Assembly: GCA_963920575.1 (NCBI GenBank)
Contig: OY986965.1
Location: 15,204,290 to 15,268,289, forward strand
Source: Narthecium ossifragum
Taxonomy: Eukaryota; Streptophyta; Magnoliopsida; Dioscoreales; Nartheciaceae
Reading direction: 5' to 3'
DNA: 64,000 nt
Part shown: positions 33,617 through 45,063 of the stretch, one piece after another
Position numbering within the stretch: position 1 is the stretch's first letter
Layout: the number at the start of each line of letters is the position of its first letter
Translations under genes and position numbers: made by a program
Notes under the pieces: model-generated
The model's input: the letters and a program-made list of their open reading frames with translations, nothing else
The model's database searches: none
What the model was told of the DNA's origin: nothing

Positions 33617-34840
33617 TTTGACTTGGACTTCCCTAGTTCAAACTAGAGTATTTAATTAGTATTTATCATTAGTCTTTTATTGAGTCCTAGTTGATGGTTA
33701 GGAATTAATTAAGAGTCCCTTTGAGTTAGGAAGTTGAGTTGAGTCAGAAACCTTATTACTTGCTAATTAAGCAAGGGGGTTTTTCTAGTGGATTAGGACT
33801 CTGTCAGGTCTCTATAAAAGGACCTTAGTAGTTTTGCATGAGATGAATGATGAATGATGATGAATGAAGAGTTATGAATTATCATAGGAGTAGAGATAAT
33901 ATAGCTTCCACCCGATATCTACCATAGATTCATCTTCTTCCTTGATGGTCATCTTCTCCGCAGCCGGCACCGCCTCCACCAGTGTTTCTCTTTCCCCCGT
34001 CACTTTCTCTCTCCGCCACGTCAGCGACCCCACCGCCACGTCAGCGCCACGTCACCCGCACTATTCATCGTCTCCCTCCTCAAGCCGTACCCTTGCTCCC
34101 GCCAATCTCCTCCGTCAAGCCCTCTCCGGCCGCCCCCGTCGCCAACCAAGGTCACCACCGACTTCGCCTATCTCCCACGACTCCAACCAACCCCTCCATC
34201 GCCCGCATCGTCTTCTCCGGCGGAATCCCCGTCATTCCCCACTTCACAGCCGCCGCCGTCTTCCACGACCCCGACCGCCATTAACCCCCCAGATCCCTCC
34301 CCAGTTCCCGGCCGACCTCCCTAAACCGATCCCAACCCTTCTAAGCCACACCCGAGCCGAGCCTTCGTCCCCGACGTCGATCCCCTCTAAACCCACCGCC
34401 GGGCACCTCCAAGATCCCTTTGATCCAGCCATTCTCCGACCAATCCAACCCTTCGGATCTCATCCCCACCTCCAGCCGACCCTTCCTGGAAGTTTCCCGA
34501 CCGCCGCCGCCGCTCCTACGCCGGCGATCCACTCCGGCGATCCTCAGCCGTTGGATCCAGGCTGGTTCAGCCCAATCTAATTAGGTTCAGCCACTTAACC
34601 CACTCCTAGCCGTTTCAGCCAAGCCACTTAGCCCAATCCGAGCCAGATTCAATTCCAAGAGCCAATCAACCAATCCAGACTTGACCCAGTCGAGTCCTAC
34701 CCCAATCTTAGCCAGATCTGAACCAGATTCGATCCAGATTCAACCAATTGAACTCAAATCAAGTCCGATAAGGCCGATTCTGGTCGATTGGAGCAGTAGA
34801 GACCCATTACGAGAGGATCACGAGTAGACCGCTAGTAACA
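33540..34840 (+). repeat. Family-A LTR 2 of the array (1301 bp)
   Basis: It starts TGATACGAGTCG after the purine run and ends CTAGTAACA (one mutation in the usual CTCGTAACA). It is followed by a perfect primer site, so it serves both units. Confidence 0.9.
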
Positions 34841-34904
34841 ACTTGGTATCAGAGCTCCGTTCCACCGACTGTGCGGTTCAGAACCTATTGAAAACTTCGC
34901 CACC

Positions 34905-35779
34905 ATGTACGGAGTACCCCAGGAAAGTTTGGAGCAGCAATTCAAGATTCTGCAGTCCCAGTTGAAGCTCTGTTCAACTTTGATGGAACGCCAAAGCAGA
35001 AACTTGGAGTGCACCAGTAGGCAGTGGGAGCAGATTACCAGTAGATGGTCAACTGTGACTCAAACAAGTCCCACAGGGATTCAGACTTCGAGTCAGACCC
35101 CTACTGCAACCCAGATTGCGGAGCCTCACCCCGAGCCAACTCGGATTAGGAATCCGCCTACTGCAACTCTGAGAGCAACTCCCATTGCAACTCCGAGTTT
35201 AACTCCTCCAGACCCGGGTGAACCCATTCTACAACATTCCCATGATTTTTCTGGAATTTTACCTAATTTTCCAGATTTTTCCCGGGATTTTCTCTCTCCT
35301 CCCGGATTGGCTCAAGCCGTGGCTCCTCTCCTACCTCAAGCCGCGGCTAACCCTCACCGACGCCCGGCTCACCCCGAGCTGACCCTTCGTCGTCCCGGCT
35401 CGTCATCCGCGCCGTCGGCTCATCTCCGAGCCGCCACTCCAAGGCCGCCGTCCGATGTCTTCCTCCCCACCCATCCACCGAGGAAGCACTGGCGTCCCTC
35501 ACCGACGCCGCCGTGGCCAAACGCGACCACGAAGGAAGCCTGGATCGCCGAGATCCAATTCCGGCGGGCTCCCTTGTTCCGGCATCCTCCACTCCGCCAC
35601 TTCCCGAGGATGATCCCAAGATCAAACCTCACGAGAAAGGTCCCAAGACCTTCCCGTACCTGTTCCCGACGAGCTCAAGCACCGTCGCGGCCTACATCAC
35701 CAACGATCTCCGGCGACAACATCCACCGCGCCGCCAACTTCAGATCCGGCGTGCTCGAAGCCCCATCCAGCGATCAAAC
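34905..35779 (+). pseudogene. Family-A internal protein, unit 2, N-terminal part
   Basis: ATG at 34905, MYGVPQESLEQQFKILQSQ. It has a coiled-coil-like start and Thr/Pro repeats built on about 12 bp (TPTATQ, TATLRATPIATPS), then continuous Pro/Arg-rich coding up to SSDQT, where the D LTR is inserted. The published-style frame to 35981 is read-through into D. This copy shows that the two frames of unit 1 were originally joined. Confidence 0.6.
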
Positions 35780-38373
35780 TGTGAGGGCCCGCCCCTCAGA
35801 CCTGACTCGACCACGTGGGTCGAGAGCCGGTTTCCTGTTGGTTTGGTTCCGCGTCGGGCACGATCGGGCGATCGTGTGGCGGTTTGGACCCCAGGGGCAT
35901 TTTGGTAAATATGCCCCCTGGTGGTCGGTTTCACACCCGCGTTGCACCCACGGACTTGGATTGATGTATGTGGTTGTTTAGAATGGTTAGGTGGACTCGG
36001 GATCGGAAGATCCCAGCTCGGGCGCGCTGGAGCTCGCTATCGGGCTCGTTAGCGGGTCAACGGGCTTTTGGCCCGTTAGAGAGGATCCGGCCCATTAGGG
36101 GCCTGGTGAGTGGAGGGTGGTTGGAGCAGTTGGCTCCAACCCCCACCCGCTCCCCTCTCTTCTCTCCTCTCTTCTCTCTTTCCCTTCTTCTCTTTCTTTG
36201 GCTGGTTCTTCCTTCTCTTCTCCACCGACGTCTCCTCTTCTTCTCCCCTTCTTCCCTCTCCTCCGGCTGGGCTTGATCTTGGAGGGGCTGAGTAGCGGAT
36301 CTTCGTGGCAAGTTTGGCTGGACGCGTGGAGAAGCTGGGATTGCGTGGTGTTTCTACCTCGATCCTTGGATCGGGTTCTACTAGGTTAGGATGTTTGTGT
36401 TTTTGCTGTGAATACCATGATAGCATGCTTGTAGATCCTTGCCTATGTAATGTAGCTCATTCCTTGTATTCTTGCATTGCAAAACTGGTATTATAATGGT
36501 TAGTTTCCGTGTTTCACGGTTTCGTCGGTTTTTGGTTTTCCGACCTAAAATGGGATTTAACCGTTAAAAATTGGATTTCTTTACATCATTGGATTCCTCA
36601 CAGTAAAACACGCTTGCTTGCAAAGTTTGATTGTATTCTAACATGTTTTGATTCTTGAAATCTTAGAATTAGGATTTCTGGTATTTTGCGTCTGGAACTC
36701 GACGGTCGATCGGTGCATCGACCGTTAGCTCGACGGTCGATCTATGTATCGACCGTCATGCTTTAGTATATTTTCTCTGGGCCTGACGGTCGACCGTCGG
36801 ATCGACCGTCGGATCGACCGTCGGATCGACTGTCGCATCGACCGTCGGGCTCTGTCGAGTTTTTGGGTCCCCAGGGTCGATGGATCGATCGACCGTGGGG
36901 CCTTCGCTTTTTCGCAATTTACCTGACGGTCGACCGTCGGATCGACCGTCACATCGACCGTCAGGCTCTGCTTGGTTTTGGGCTTCTCAGGGTCGATGGG
37001 TCGATCGACCGTCGCCCTTGGTTTTTCTTCGCATGGGTCTCACGGTCGATCCACGGATCGACCGTGGCATTGTCCGTGGCCTCATGGTCGATCCACGGAT
37101 CGACCGTGGCGTCATCCGTGACCCTTTGAACAGTGTTCTCTGGTTCTTCTTGAATGGCTTTCAACTTTGATTGAGTCTTAAACGTGTTGGGAGGTTTATA
37201 GATGGATTTGATGAGGTTTTCAAAGGGTTTTCATCGGGTTTGAGATTTGATCCGAGTTTCTCCCCTTTTTAGCAAACTTATGGTTGTGTTTGCCTTTAAT
37301 TCAAGTTCGATAGAAATTAAATGTTTGGTTGCTTACCTAACCATTAGCTAGCTATGAGTGCTAGCTAATGAGAAATTGTGGAACCTTAGCCTCTTGCCGG
37401 CGAGTGCCGAGGGCTATAATACATCTGTTGAACTTATAACTGCTGATGTGACATATAGAGACATCTAGGGTAGATGTTTGCTTAAGCTCATGCATTGTAT
37501 GCATTAGAAGCATTTGAGGTTAGGCGGGCGATGTTTTAGGTCGCCGATCTGAGGCTCTCGGGTAGCTCGGATCTAGCCTTAGGGCCGTGGCTGGGTAGTC
37601 AGGATTAGGGTGTGATTGTTGATCTGAATCTTTGGTGATTGAGGATTGCGTTAGTCGAACTGGAATATTATACTGCTTGAGGTTTAGAGGTCGTGTGGCT
37701 CTCCAAGGCCAAGTGCTAAGGATGGTTGTCGATGTCCCCGACGTGTGTCCCCAGGCAGTGGCTTCCTGCTGGGTAAAGGGTGTTCCTACTGGTTCTGGTT
37801 CTTGGTTTCCTCCCAGCGTGTTTGGATGGTATTCCCAGCGTGGTCGGTTGAGAAGAGTAGGATCCCTTGGGGAATCGATAGGGGTTATGGGACCCCGTGG
37901 CATCCTTTAGACTTAGGCGGAGAAATGACACTGTTGTTGTTTACCTCCTTTCAGTGTGCCGTAGTAGAGTAGAACCCTACTGGGCTTTTTGCTCATTCCT
38001 ACCCGGCTGCATTTGCAGGTGCAGGCGGCAGTTCCTCCTCAGTGGAGCCAGCAGGTTTGGCTTTTGGCGGCGCGAGTACATCCAGAGACGTCTGAGGTTT
38101 TGTTGGAGAATATGGCTGTTGTGACTTTTTGATATATAATTATGCATGTTGTACCCTTTTTGGAGAACCTTTGGGATGTTGTATAAATCTGTATTTTGGA
38201 ACTCAGATATTGTAAGACTTGATGTTATATTATGTTTAAAATCTGCTTAGCCTCTGGAATACTTTTACTTGAATTGTTTATCCTTTCCGCTTGTACTGCG
38301 CCGGTTGAAGATGAATAGTGATAGGAACCCTCGCGTCCCGTCCTGGATGGGTTTTCTGGGTCGGGGCGTGACA
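35780..38373 (+). mobile_element. Element D: large solo LTR (2594 bp), Del/Tekay-like, target duplication CAAAC
   Basis: It starts TGTGAGGGCCCGCC and ends GGTCGGGGCGTGACA. CAAAC flanks it at 35775-35779 and 38374-38378. There is no long coding region. The right half has CTACTGGGCTTTTTGCTCA followed by TTGCAGGTGCAGGC, a phrase I associate with Del/Tekay LTRs, and an A/T-rich poly(A)-signal-like end. A palindrome-rich minisatellite occupies 36701-37130. Lineage assignment is moderate. The 5-bp duplication and TG...CA ends are seen directly. Confidence 0.82.
36701..37130 (+). repeat. Palindromic ACGGTCGA/TCGACCGT minisatellite inside LTR D
   Basis: The 14-bp perfect palindrome GACGGTCGACCGTC occurs at 36785-36798 and 36925-36938. 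Each is followed by 12-bp units GGATCGACCGTC (about four near 36799-36846). Blocks recur about every 110-140 bp, and the last (37041-37120) has changed to CACGGTCGATCCACGGATCG. ORFs across it encode only RRIDR-type repeats. Confidence 0.85.
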
Positions 38374-38378
38374 CAAAC

Positions 38379-39274
38379 CGTACGGATGGAACCCCCACGT
38401 CCCTGCGAAGCTTCCTGTGCCGTTGCCACACTCCGGCGACCATGTTTCGCCGTTGATCCCGCTCCGGCAGCTTCTCAGCCATCCAATCAAGACTGCAACT
38501 TGATCCAGCCATTTGATCAGCGTGATCTTTGATCTAGTGCTTCCGATCTTCGATCTGAACCTGATCCAAGAGTCCCCAGCAATCAGGACCATCCAGATGA
38601 ACTCCAGGTGATCCAGATGCATCCTCAACCGTTGATCAAGCATCCGAATGTTGATATGAGTCATCAAAGGAGCTACCCTCCTTATTCAGATGTCTCCAAT
38701 CTGATCAGATCTGACTATGATGGTAACACCGGTTTGGCTCAACTGACTCAAGTCCAGATTGACACCGTTAGAGCCAACCATGTCAGACAGGTTTGGACTA
38801 TAGTACGACTCAGCACAACTGAAGATTCAACTTGGTTCAACCAATTTCAAGCACAGACTAGTGCAGCAGAAGCATGGTCTAGCCATCTTCACTTCAGATT
38901 GGACCAAAGCCAGCTTGACCCAGATTCAAGCCATGTCCCTGCACAGTTGATCAAACCATGGAGATCAGATCCCATCCTATGGTCATGGGCAACTCTACTA
39001 ATGGGACATGATGAGGATGATCCAGGAGAGCCATTGAAGATCATATTCCAGGAGTTACCTGAGCCGTCAGATCGACCCCCAGATGCTCTGTCCTTCGCAC
39101 GATCCATCAGATGCTTGGTACTGCTACCCCTGGACCCGTCATGGGATTTACCTGGTTTCTCCCCACCGAGTCCAGAGCTACAACAAGAAATTGATTCGTT
39201 CCAGCCACATAGAGCCATCCTACCTGACTTAACTCTGGCCTTGAGGACAAGGCCAATTTTGAAGGAAGGGGGGA
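38379..39274 (+). pseudogene. Family-A internal protein, unit 2, C-terminal part
   Basis: This continues after the D insertion. The frame from 38608 contains QRSYPPYSDVSNLIRS, DSTWFNQFQAQTSAAEAW, WATLLMGHDEDDPGEPLKIIF and SPPSPELQQ, ending in the LEDKANFEG-type end at the purine tract (39259-39274). A stop near 38530 and a small deletion in the DAIFNL word show decay. Confidence 0.6.
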
Positions 39275-40598
39275 TGATACGAGTCGATCCGACTCGACCA
39301 ACTGGACCCGAACCCAGAAGAGGAACCAGACTGGTTCAGTCTCTTTCCTATTTTGACTTGGTCTTCCTTAGTTCAAACTAGAGTATTTAATTAGTATTTA
39401 TCATTAGTCTTTTATATTTAATTGAGTCCTAGTTGATATTTGAGTTAGGAAGTTGAGTTGAGTTTGAAACCTTATTACTTGCTAATTAAGCAAGGGGGTT
39501 TTCTTGTTGGATTAGGACTATGTCAAGGTTTCTATAAAAGGAACTCATTAGTTTGTATTAGGGAATGCATGAGATGAATGAAGAATTATGAATTATTAGG
39601 AGTAGGTGATAAATTATCATAGGAGTAGAATATCATAGGAGTAGAGATAATATAGTTTCCACCATATATCTACCATATATCCACCTTCTTCCTCGTCGGT
39701 CATCTTCTCTGCAGCCGGCACCGCCTCCACCGGTATATCTCTCTTCCCGTCACTTTCTCTCTCCTCCACGTCACCGCCACGTCACCCCCTACTGTTCATC
39801 TTCTTCCTCCTCTCTATCCCGAAACCCTAGCCAAGCTTCACCGCCGTTCTCTCCTCTCCGGCCAACCCCGCTGCCAACCAAGTCCCCCATCCTCTTCCCC
39901 TTGGCACCACGACTCCGTCCAGCCGCTCCTCCGCCTCCGTCGTCCACTCCGGCGTCTTCCCCGGCAACCTCAACTTCACAGCCACCGTCCGCCGTCCGCC
40001 ATACGACCCGATCTCACCCCTAAACCTTCCTAAAACCTTCCTCGTCTCTCCACGACTCTTTCCCGACTATCTTCCGGGACGTCCCAAGCCTCTGCCGAGC
40101 TACCCGTCGTCCCCGACGCCGGTTAACCCAAACCGCCGCCAACTACCTCTCGAGATCCCGTCGATCTAGCCACCCTTCGACCAATCCACTCCGGTAGAAC
40201 TCTTCCCCATCACCTCGCGACCTTCCCGGCCACGATCCCGACCGCCGCCTCCGTCCCAACGCCAGCGATCCACTCCGGCGACTTCTCAACCATCGGATCC
40301 CCCAACCAACCCTTGACCAATTTGGCTCAACCAATTCTAACCTGATTCAGCCGAACCAACTGACTCAGCCACATCCATCCAATTTAACCTGGTCAACCTG
40401 ATCCAGATCACTTCAGACTTGATCCAGTCAAGTCCCATCCAATCAGGCTTAGCCAGATTCGATCCAGCTTCAGCCAGATCCGATCCAGCTAGCCAAATCA
40501 GCCAATTGGACTCAAATCAAGTCCTATCAGGCCGATTCTGATCGATTAGAGCAGTAGAGACCCATTACAAGAGGATCACGAGTAGACCGCTCGTAACA
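39275..40598 (+). repeat. Family-A LTR 3 of the array (1324 bp)
   Basis: TGATACGAGTCG to CTCGTAACA, TATA block near 39531. It is more diverged from LTRs 1 and 2 than they are from each other. Confidence 0.9.
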
Positions 40599-40848
40599 TG
40601 ATGGTTGTTAAACGGGTCAGTTTGTTGTTAAACGGGTCGACCCGACCCGACCCGTTTATCGACCCGTTTAATAAACGGGTTAAACGGGTCGGGTCGGGTT
40701 GACCCGTTTATAAATGGGTCGGATTTGGGTTGATAAAACCTGACCCATTTATTAAACGGGTCGGATTCGGGTTTGACCTTTATTAAACGGGTCAATACCC
40801 GACCCGACCCGAACCCGACCCGTGAACCTGAATTGCCACCCCTAGCGG
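40599..40848. mobile_element. MITE-like remnant rich in ACGGGTCGGGTC palindromes
   Basis: About 240 bp of alternating AAACGGGT and ACCCGTTT words ends in GAATTGCCACCCCTA. The reverse complement of that end, TAGGGGTGGCAATTC, is a common end of hAT-like plant MITEs. The left end is missing at the family-A LTR boundary, so neither inverted ends nor target duplication can be checked. Confidence 0.55.
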
Positions 40849-41099
40849 TGGGTGGTGATGGCTCGGGCACGTGCCGACGAGCCATGATCAAAGAACGGAG
40901 CAGAGAGGAGAGAGGAAAAACAAGGAAATTCAGAAAAAATCTGAAAAAATAGAAAAAGACATGGAAAAATTCAAAAAATTAAGAAAAGTTCTAAACAAAA
41001 AAAAGGAAAAGTCATAAAACTGGGTTGCCTCCCATGAAGCACGTAATTTTACGTCTTTCGCTTGACATCCCTAAAAGGATCAGTTATACCATGGATCCG
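40849..41099. other. Non-coding 3' region of the Athila-type element
   Basis: A-rich stretch, then AAACTGGGTTGCCTCCCATG (41018-41037), a phrase I know from the region after gag-protease in non-autonomous Athila-like elements. No purine tract or LTR end is evident. No gene is seen. Confidence 0.45.
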
Positions 41100-43297
41100 T
41101 CAGATTGACGGGACTCGATCACACCACCCAGAATAATTTTCTTCACATAATGATTTAAACCATACCATGCCCCGCAGTATATCAAGTATTTGATGATGTA
41201 AACTTATTAATTCCTTCCTTCCAACAAGTGTGCTAAAAACTCCACCCTCTATAAAAGACAAACCATCGTCATATTTCATCTTACAACTAGGTCTACAATA
41301 TGTGTCCCCCATAGTAATGGAATTATCTTTGAGATGAATCGTAAGTGAAGGGTTAGAAGGTCTTATTTTCAAAATAGATGTTGAAAGCATAGACAGTGGT
41401 GCAGATATAGGTAAAGAAGGAGGTGGTGGTTCAACTTCAGAAGCTATTGGCATCTCTGTGCATGAATGTGTTTCAATATAATCAGCATAAAATTATCCAG
41501 TGTCTAAGTCAATGTCAAATTAGGATGGATCAGAAATATAGACATTAATAACATCAACATCAAAGCAGTCATTATTTTCAGGAAAACATGCATCCTTAAA
41601 TATATTCAAACATTTCTTCATGTTACCAAAAGAGACATCCATAACACATGTACGACAGTTAATACAAGCATTCGCAGTAGCTAGGAAAGGTCAACCTAAG
41701 ATAATAGGCGCATATTTCTTGCAAAGAACAACGGGCTCCATGTCTAAGACAATGAAGTCAATCAGAAAAAAAAAGCTATCAACCTTAACAAGCACATTCT
41801 CCAAGATACATTGCGGCATCTTGAGGGACCTATCAGCTAACTGAAGGGTTACTATCGTAGGTTTCAAATCATTCATGCCAAATTTCTGATATAAGGAGTA
41901 GGACAGTAAATTAACACTAGCACCAAGATCAAGAAGGGCACCATCAATACGATAGTCTCCTATGCAACAAGAAATAGTTGGGGTGCCTGGATCCTTAAGT
42001 TTTGGTGGAGTGTCATACTTCAGGATTGAACTTACATGTTCAGTCAGAAAGATTTTCTTAGAGACATGAGATTTGGATTTGCGTTTTTGGGTACAAAGGT
42101 CTTTCAGAAATTTTGCATAGGACAGGAATTGTTGGATGGCCTCTAAAAGTGGTATATTGATGTTCACTCGCTTGAATATCTCTGTGATTTCCTCTACATA
42201 TGATTTCTTATTGGGTCTGGAGGAAGGGTCCATAAGTGCATATGGGAAAGGTACTTTGGGCACATATCTAGCAGGGTCATGCTCCCTCTGATCAACTGGA
42301 CTCGCATCCATTTTATCGGGAGTGTCATCAGGCTGAGTGGACTGAGACCGACCGGTTCGACCAGAATCCGATCGGTCGGAATTGTTCCGACTGATCGGCT
42401 CTGAGAGCGATCCGTCGCTCTGGGTAGTGTCAGAACGTGTTTCCACTTGCATACCGTTCCTTAGGGTTACTATAACTTGTGTTCTTTCAAAGTTTTGGTT
42501 ATCAATATGGTGCAGGGCCATCGGATTGGCCATATGTTGACTTGGTAAACGACCATCTTTTCTTTCAGACACCATGTTAGTCAGTTTCCCTAATTGTGCC
42601 TCTAATTTGGATATGGATTGTGCATGAGAATTAACATCATTTCTTAGCAATAATTGCTCATTCCTCATCAAAGTCATTTCACTCTTTAAGCTTAGACATG
42701 TTAGCATTCATGCTATTCATGCTTGCACTCACGTTTGCAAGAGTAGTCATGATTGTATTCAAAGTCGGATCAGAGGGTGCTTGTGGAGATATAGGCTGTT
42801 GATATGGGGCAGAGTACCCTAGGTTTGGGTTTGTAGAGGGTATAGATGGGTACCGATTTGAGGGAGAATTAGGGGAAGTACTCTGCCATAGAAAGGTTCC
42901 TGACTGTGGTGGTGTCCAACTCAAGTTAGGATGATTTCTCCAACCCGGGGCAGAGGCATTGGAATGAGGATTGTGTTGAGGTTTAGAGAAGCCATATGTC
43001 GTGTTAACGTGTTCCTGAACAAAGTCAGGGAAGTTGGGGGCCAAGTGACAGTCAGTGATATGATGTTGAGGACTAGAGCAGAGGGCACATGTCTCAGGTG
43101 GAGTCTGAAACGGTGTAGGAGCAAAAGATTGACATGTTTTCAACCGATTCAAATCATTAGTTAGGAAGGCTACTTGTGCGGAGAGACTTTGAATATCAGA
43201 AATTTCATGAGCTCCCCTAGAATTACGAACAGTGGTAGGCCGATTCCTATAAATTGAAGCATTATGTTGTGAGTTCTCATCAAGATTATTATATATC
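41100..43297 (-). pseudogene. Athila-type gag C-terminus and protease
   Basis: Minus strand. The zinc knuckle CALCSSPQHHITDC (near 43070) is followed by PGWRNHPNLSW. Next come a coiled-coil-like segment (LISKLEAQLGKLTNM-type) and VPFPYAL, FKRVNINIPLLEAIQQ, YAKFLKDL, PPKLKDPGTPTISC. The protease active site reads DLGASVNLL (about 41930), then VTLQLADRS and PIILG. After IILG come stops and a weak frame at 41100-41453 with no RT words. This matches Athila-lineage gag-protease. RT, RNase H and integrase are absent, so the element is non-autonomous or deleted. Gag continues past the solo LTR at 44648. Confidence 0.82.
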
Positions 43298-44647
43298 TGA
43301 TACGAGCGGTCTACTCGTAATCCTCTCGTATCGGGTCTCTACTGCTCCAATCGATCAGAATTGGCCTGATTGGACTTGATTTGAGTCCAATTGGCTGAAT
43401 CTAGTTAGCTGGATCGAATTTGGCTTGAGCTGGTTCAGATTTGGCTGAGCCTGATAGGATAGGACCTAATTGGGTGAAGGGGTTGAGCTGATTGAGTCAA
43501 GTGGGCTTGTTGACTTGGTCAACCGGATTCTAATCAGAGTGGCTGATGGATTGGGTTAGGCTGAACCAACTTGGTCAAGTGGCTTGGCTGGGAGGGGCTA
43601 GGATCGATCCAAGGGCTGTGGTTCACCGGAGTGGATCGCCAGCGTAGGGCGTCGCCGGCGGTAGGGACCTTGGCAGGAAGGGTCGCGGGTTGATGGGGAA
43701 CAGATCTACCGAAGTGGATCGGCCGGAGCGATGCTGGATCGACCGGATCTGGGGGAGACGGCGGTGAAGATTGGGTCGGCCGGCATCGAGGACGACGGGG
43801 AGGCTATGGCAAGGTCGGGAATGGTCGGGGATGGGTCGTGGGGAGACGAGGAACGGATCTATCGGATCCGATCTTCCAATGGGTGGCTGGATGTTGCGGA
43901 TCTGGAAGGGGTCGACGACGGTGAAGTCGGGAAGGACGGAGATATTGCCGGAGGAGATGAACGGGGCGGCGGGAAAGGTTTGGCGGGACTCGTGGGGGCT
44001 TGGGAAAGAGGATTGGAGGTCTTGGACGGCAGTGGGGACGGCCGGAGAGGCGGGACGACGGTCGTCGGCGTGAAGCTCGGGCACGGGAGAGAGAAGAGAG
44101 GAAGAAGACGGTGACGTGGCAGGTGACTGGGCGTGGGGTCACTGACGTGGCGGAGAGAGAAAGTGCCGGGGAGAGAGAAATTCCGGTGGAGGCGGTGCCG
44201 GCTGCGGAGAAGATGACCGACGGGGAAGAAGGTGGATCGATGGTGGATTTTCGGGTGGAAACTACAATACCTCTACTCCTATGATATTCTATCAACTATT
44301 CTTAATAATATTCTTCATCATTCATCATCATAATACAAACTAATGAGGTCCTTTTATAGAGACCTTGACAGAGTCCTAATCCAACTAGGATACCCCCTTG
44401 CTCAATTAGCAAGTATTAAGGCTGTCAGACTCAACTCAACTTCCTAACTCAAATGGGCTCTTAATTAATTCCTAACAATCAAATATCAAATATGACTCAA
44501 TTAAATATAAAAGACTAATGATAAATCATAATTAAATACTCTAGTTTGAACTAGGGAAGTCCAAGTCAAACTAGGAAAGAGGCTGAACCAGTTTGGTTCC
44601 TCTTCTCTGTTCGGGTCCAGTTGGCCGAGTCGGATCGACTCGTATCA
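43298..44647 (-). mobile_element. Family-A solo LTR (1350 bp), target duplication ATATC
   Basis: On the + strand TGATACGAGCGG to ATCGACTCGTATCA, flanked by ATATC at 43293-43297 and 44648-44652. It splits the Athila gag; the gag frame continues across the duplication on the minus strand. Confidence 0.93.
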
Positions 44648-44652
44648 ATATC

Positions 44653-45063
44653 TCCCAAAGCTCAGTCCAAGACTTACTAAGAACAACACCCCCGCAGCAA
44701 GCTTCGACCAGAGTTCTATCTTGATCATTGAGACCGTTATAGAATGAATGGGCTAGCTGCTATTCAGGTACCTCATGATGAGGACATCCTCTCAAGAGGT
44801 CATTGAATCTTTCCCAAGTCTCATGAAATAGCTCCTCCTCGATTTGCTTAAAACAGAAAATCATGGTATGATAATTTTGGGTTTTGATGATGGGAAAGTA
44901 TTTCTTAAGAAAGGCATCCTGAAGTTGGTCCCATGTCAAAATCGAATTTGGTGCTTTATCTTTCAATGAGAAGGGAAAAAGCTTTAATCTAAAGGCATCA
45001 TCGTTAAAATGCTCAGGTTTAAACATGGAGAGAATTTCAAGGAAGTTGGCTACATGTCCATAA
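44653..45063 (-). pseudogene. gag: Athila-type gag N-terminal fragment
   Basis: Minus strand: PYGHVANFLEI, FRLKLFPFSLKDKA, TWDQLQDAFLKKYFP, ETWERFNDLLRGCPHHEVP, the retrotransposon Gag domain as in Athila. A TAG codon near 44760 interrupts it. The start is lost at about 45064, where B2 LTR sequence begins; the apparent ATG at 45092 lies in LTR sequence and is not a real start. Confidence 0.8.

Larger units (their letters stand above)
30389..40598 (+). mobile_element. Family-A array: LTR-internal-LTR-internal-LTR
   Basis: LTRs at 30389-31707, 33540-34840 and 39275-40598. Internal regions at 31708-33539 and 34841-39274; the second holds the D LTR. Each LTR-internal junction has ACT plus a primer site, and each internal-LTR junction has LEDKA coding plus a GGAAGGGGGG purine tract. 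LTRs 1 and 2 share private features (for example a GATGAATGATGAATGATG-like stretch), while LTR 3 differs. Flanks (TCGTA left, TGATG right) do not match. Unequal recombination between two elements through an LTR is the simplest explanation. Confidence 0.88.

Noticed and set aside
36725..37170. Arg/Asp repeat proteins (RRIDRRIDR)
   Set aside because: They are translations of the palindromic minisatellite in LTR D, open in several frames on both strands.
35780..38373. DNA transposon or intact gene inside the family-A array
   Set aside because: TG...CA ends with a 5-bp duplication and no transposase fit a solo LTR better.
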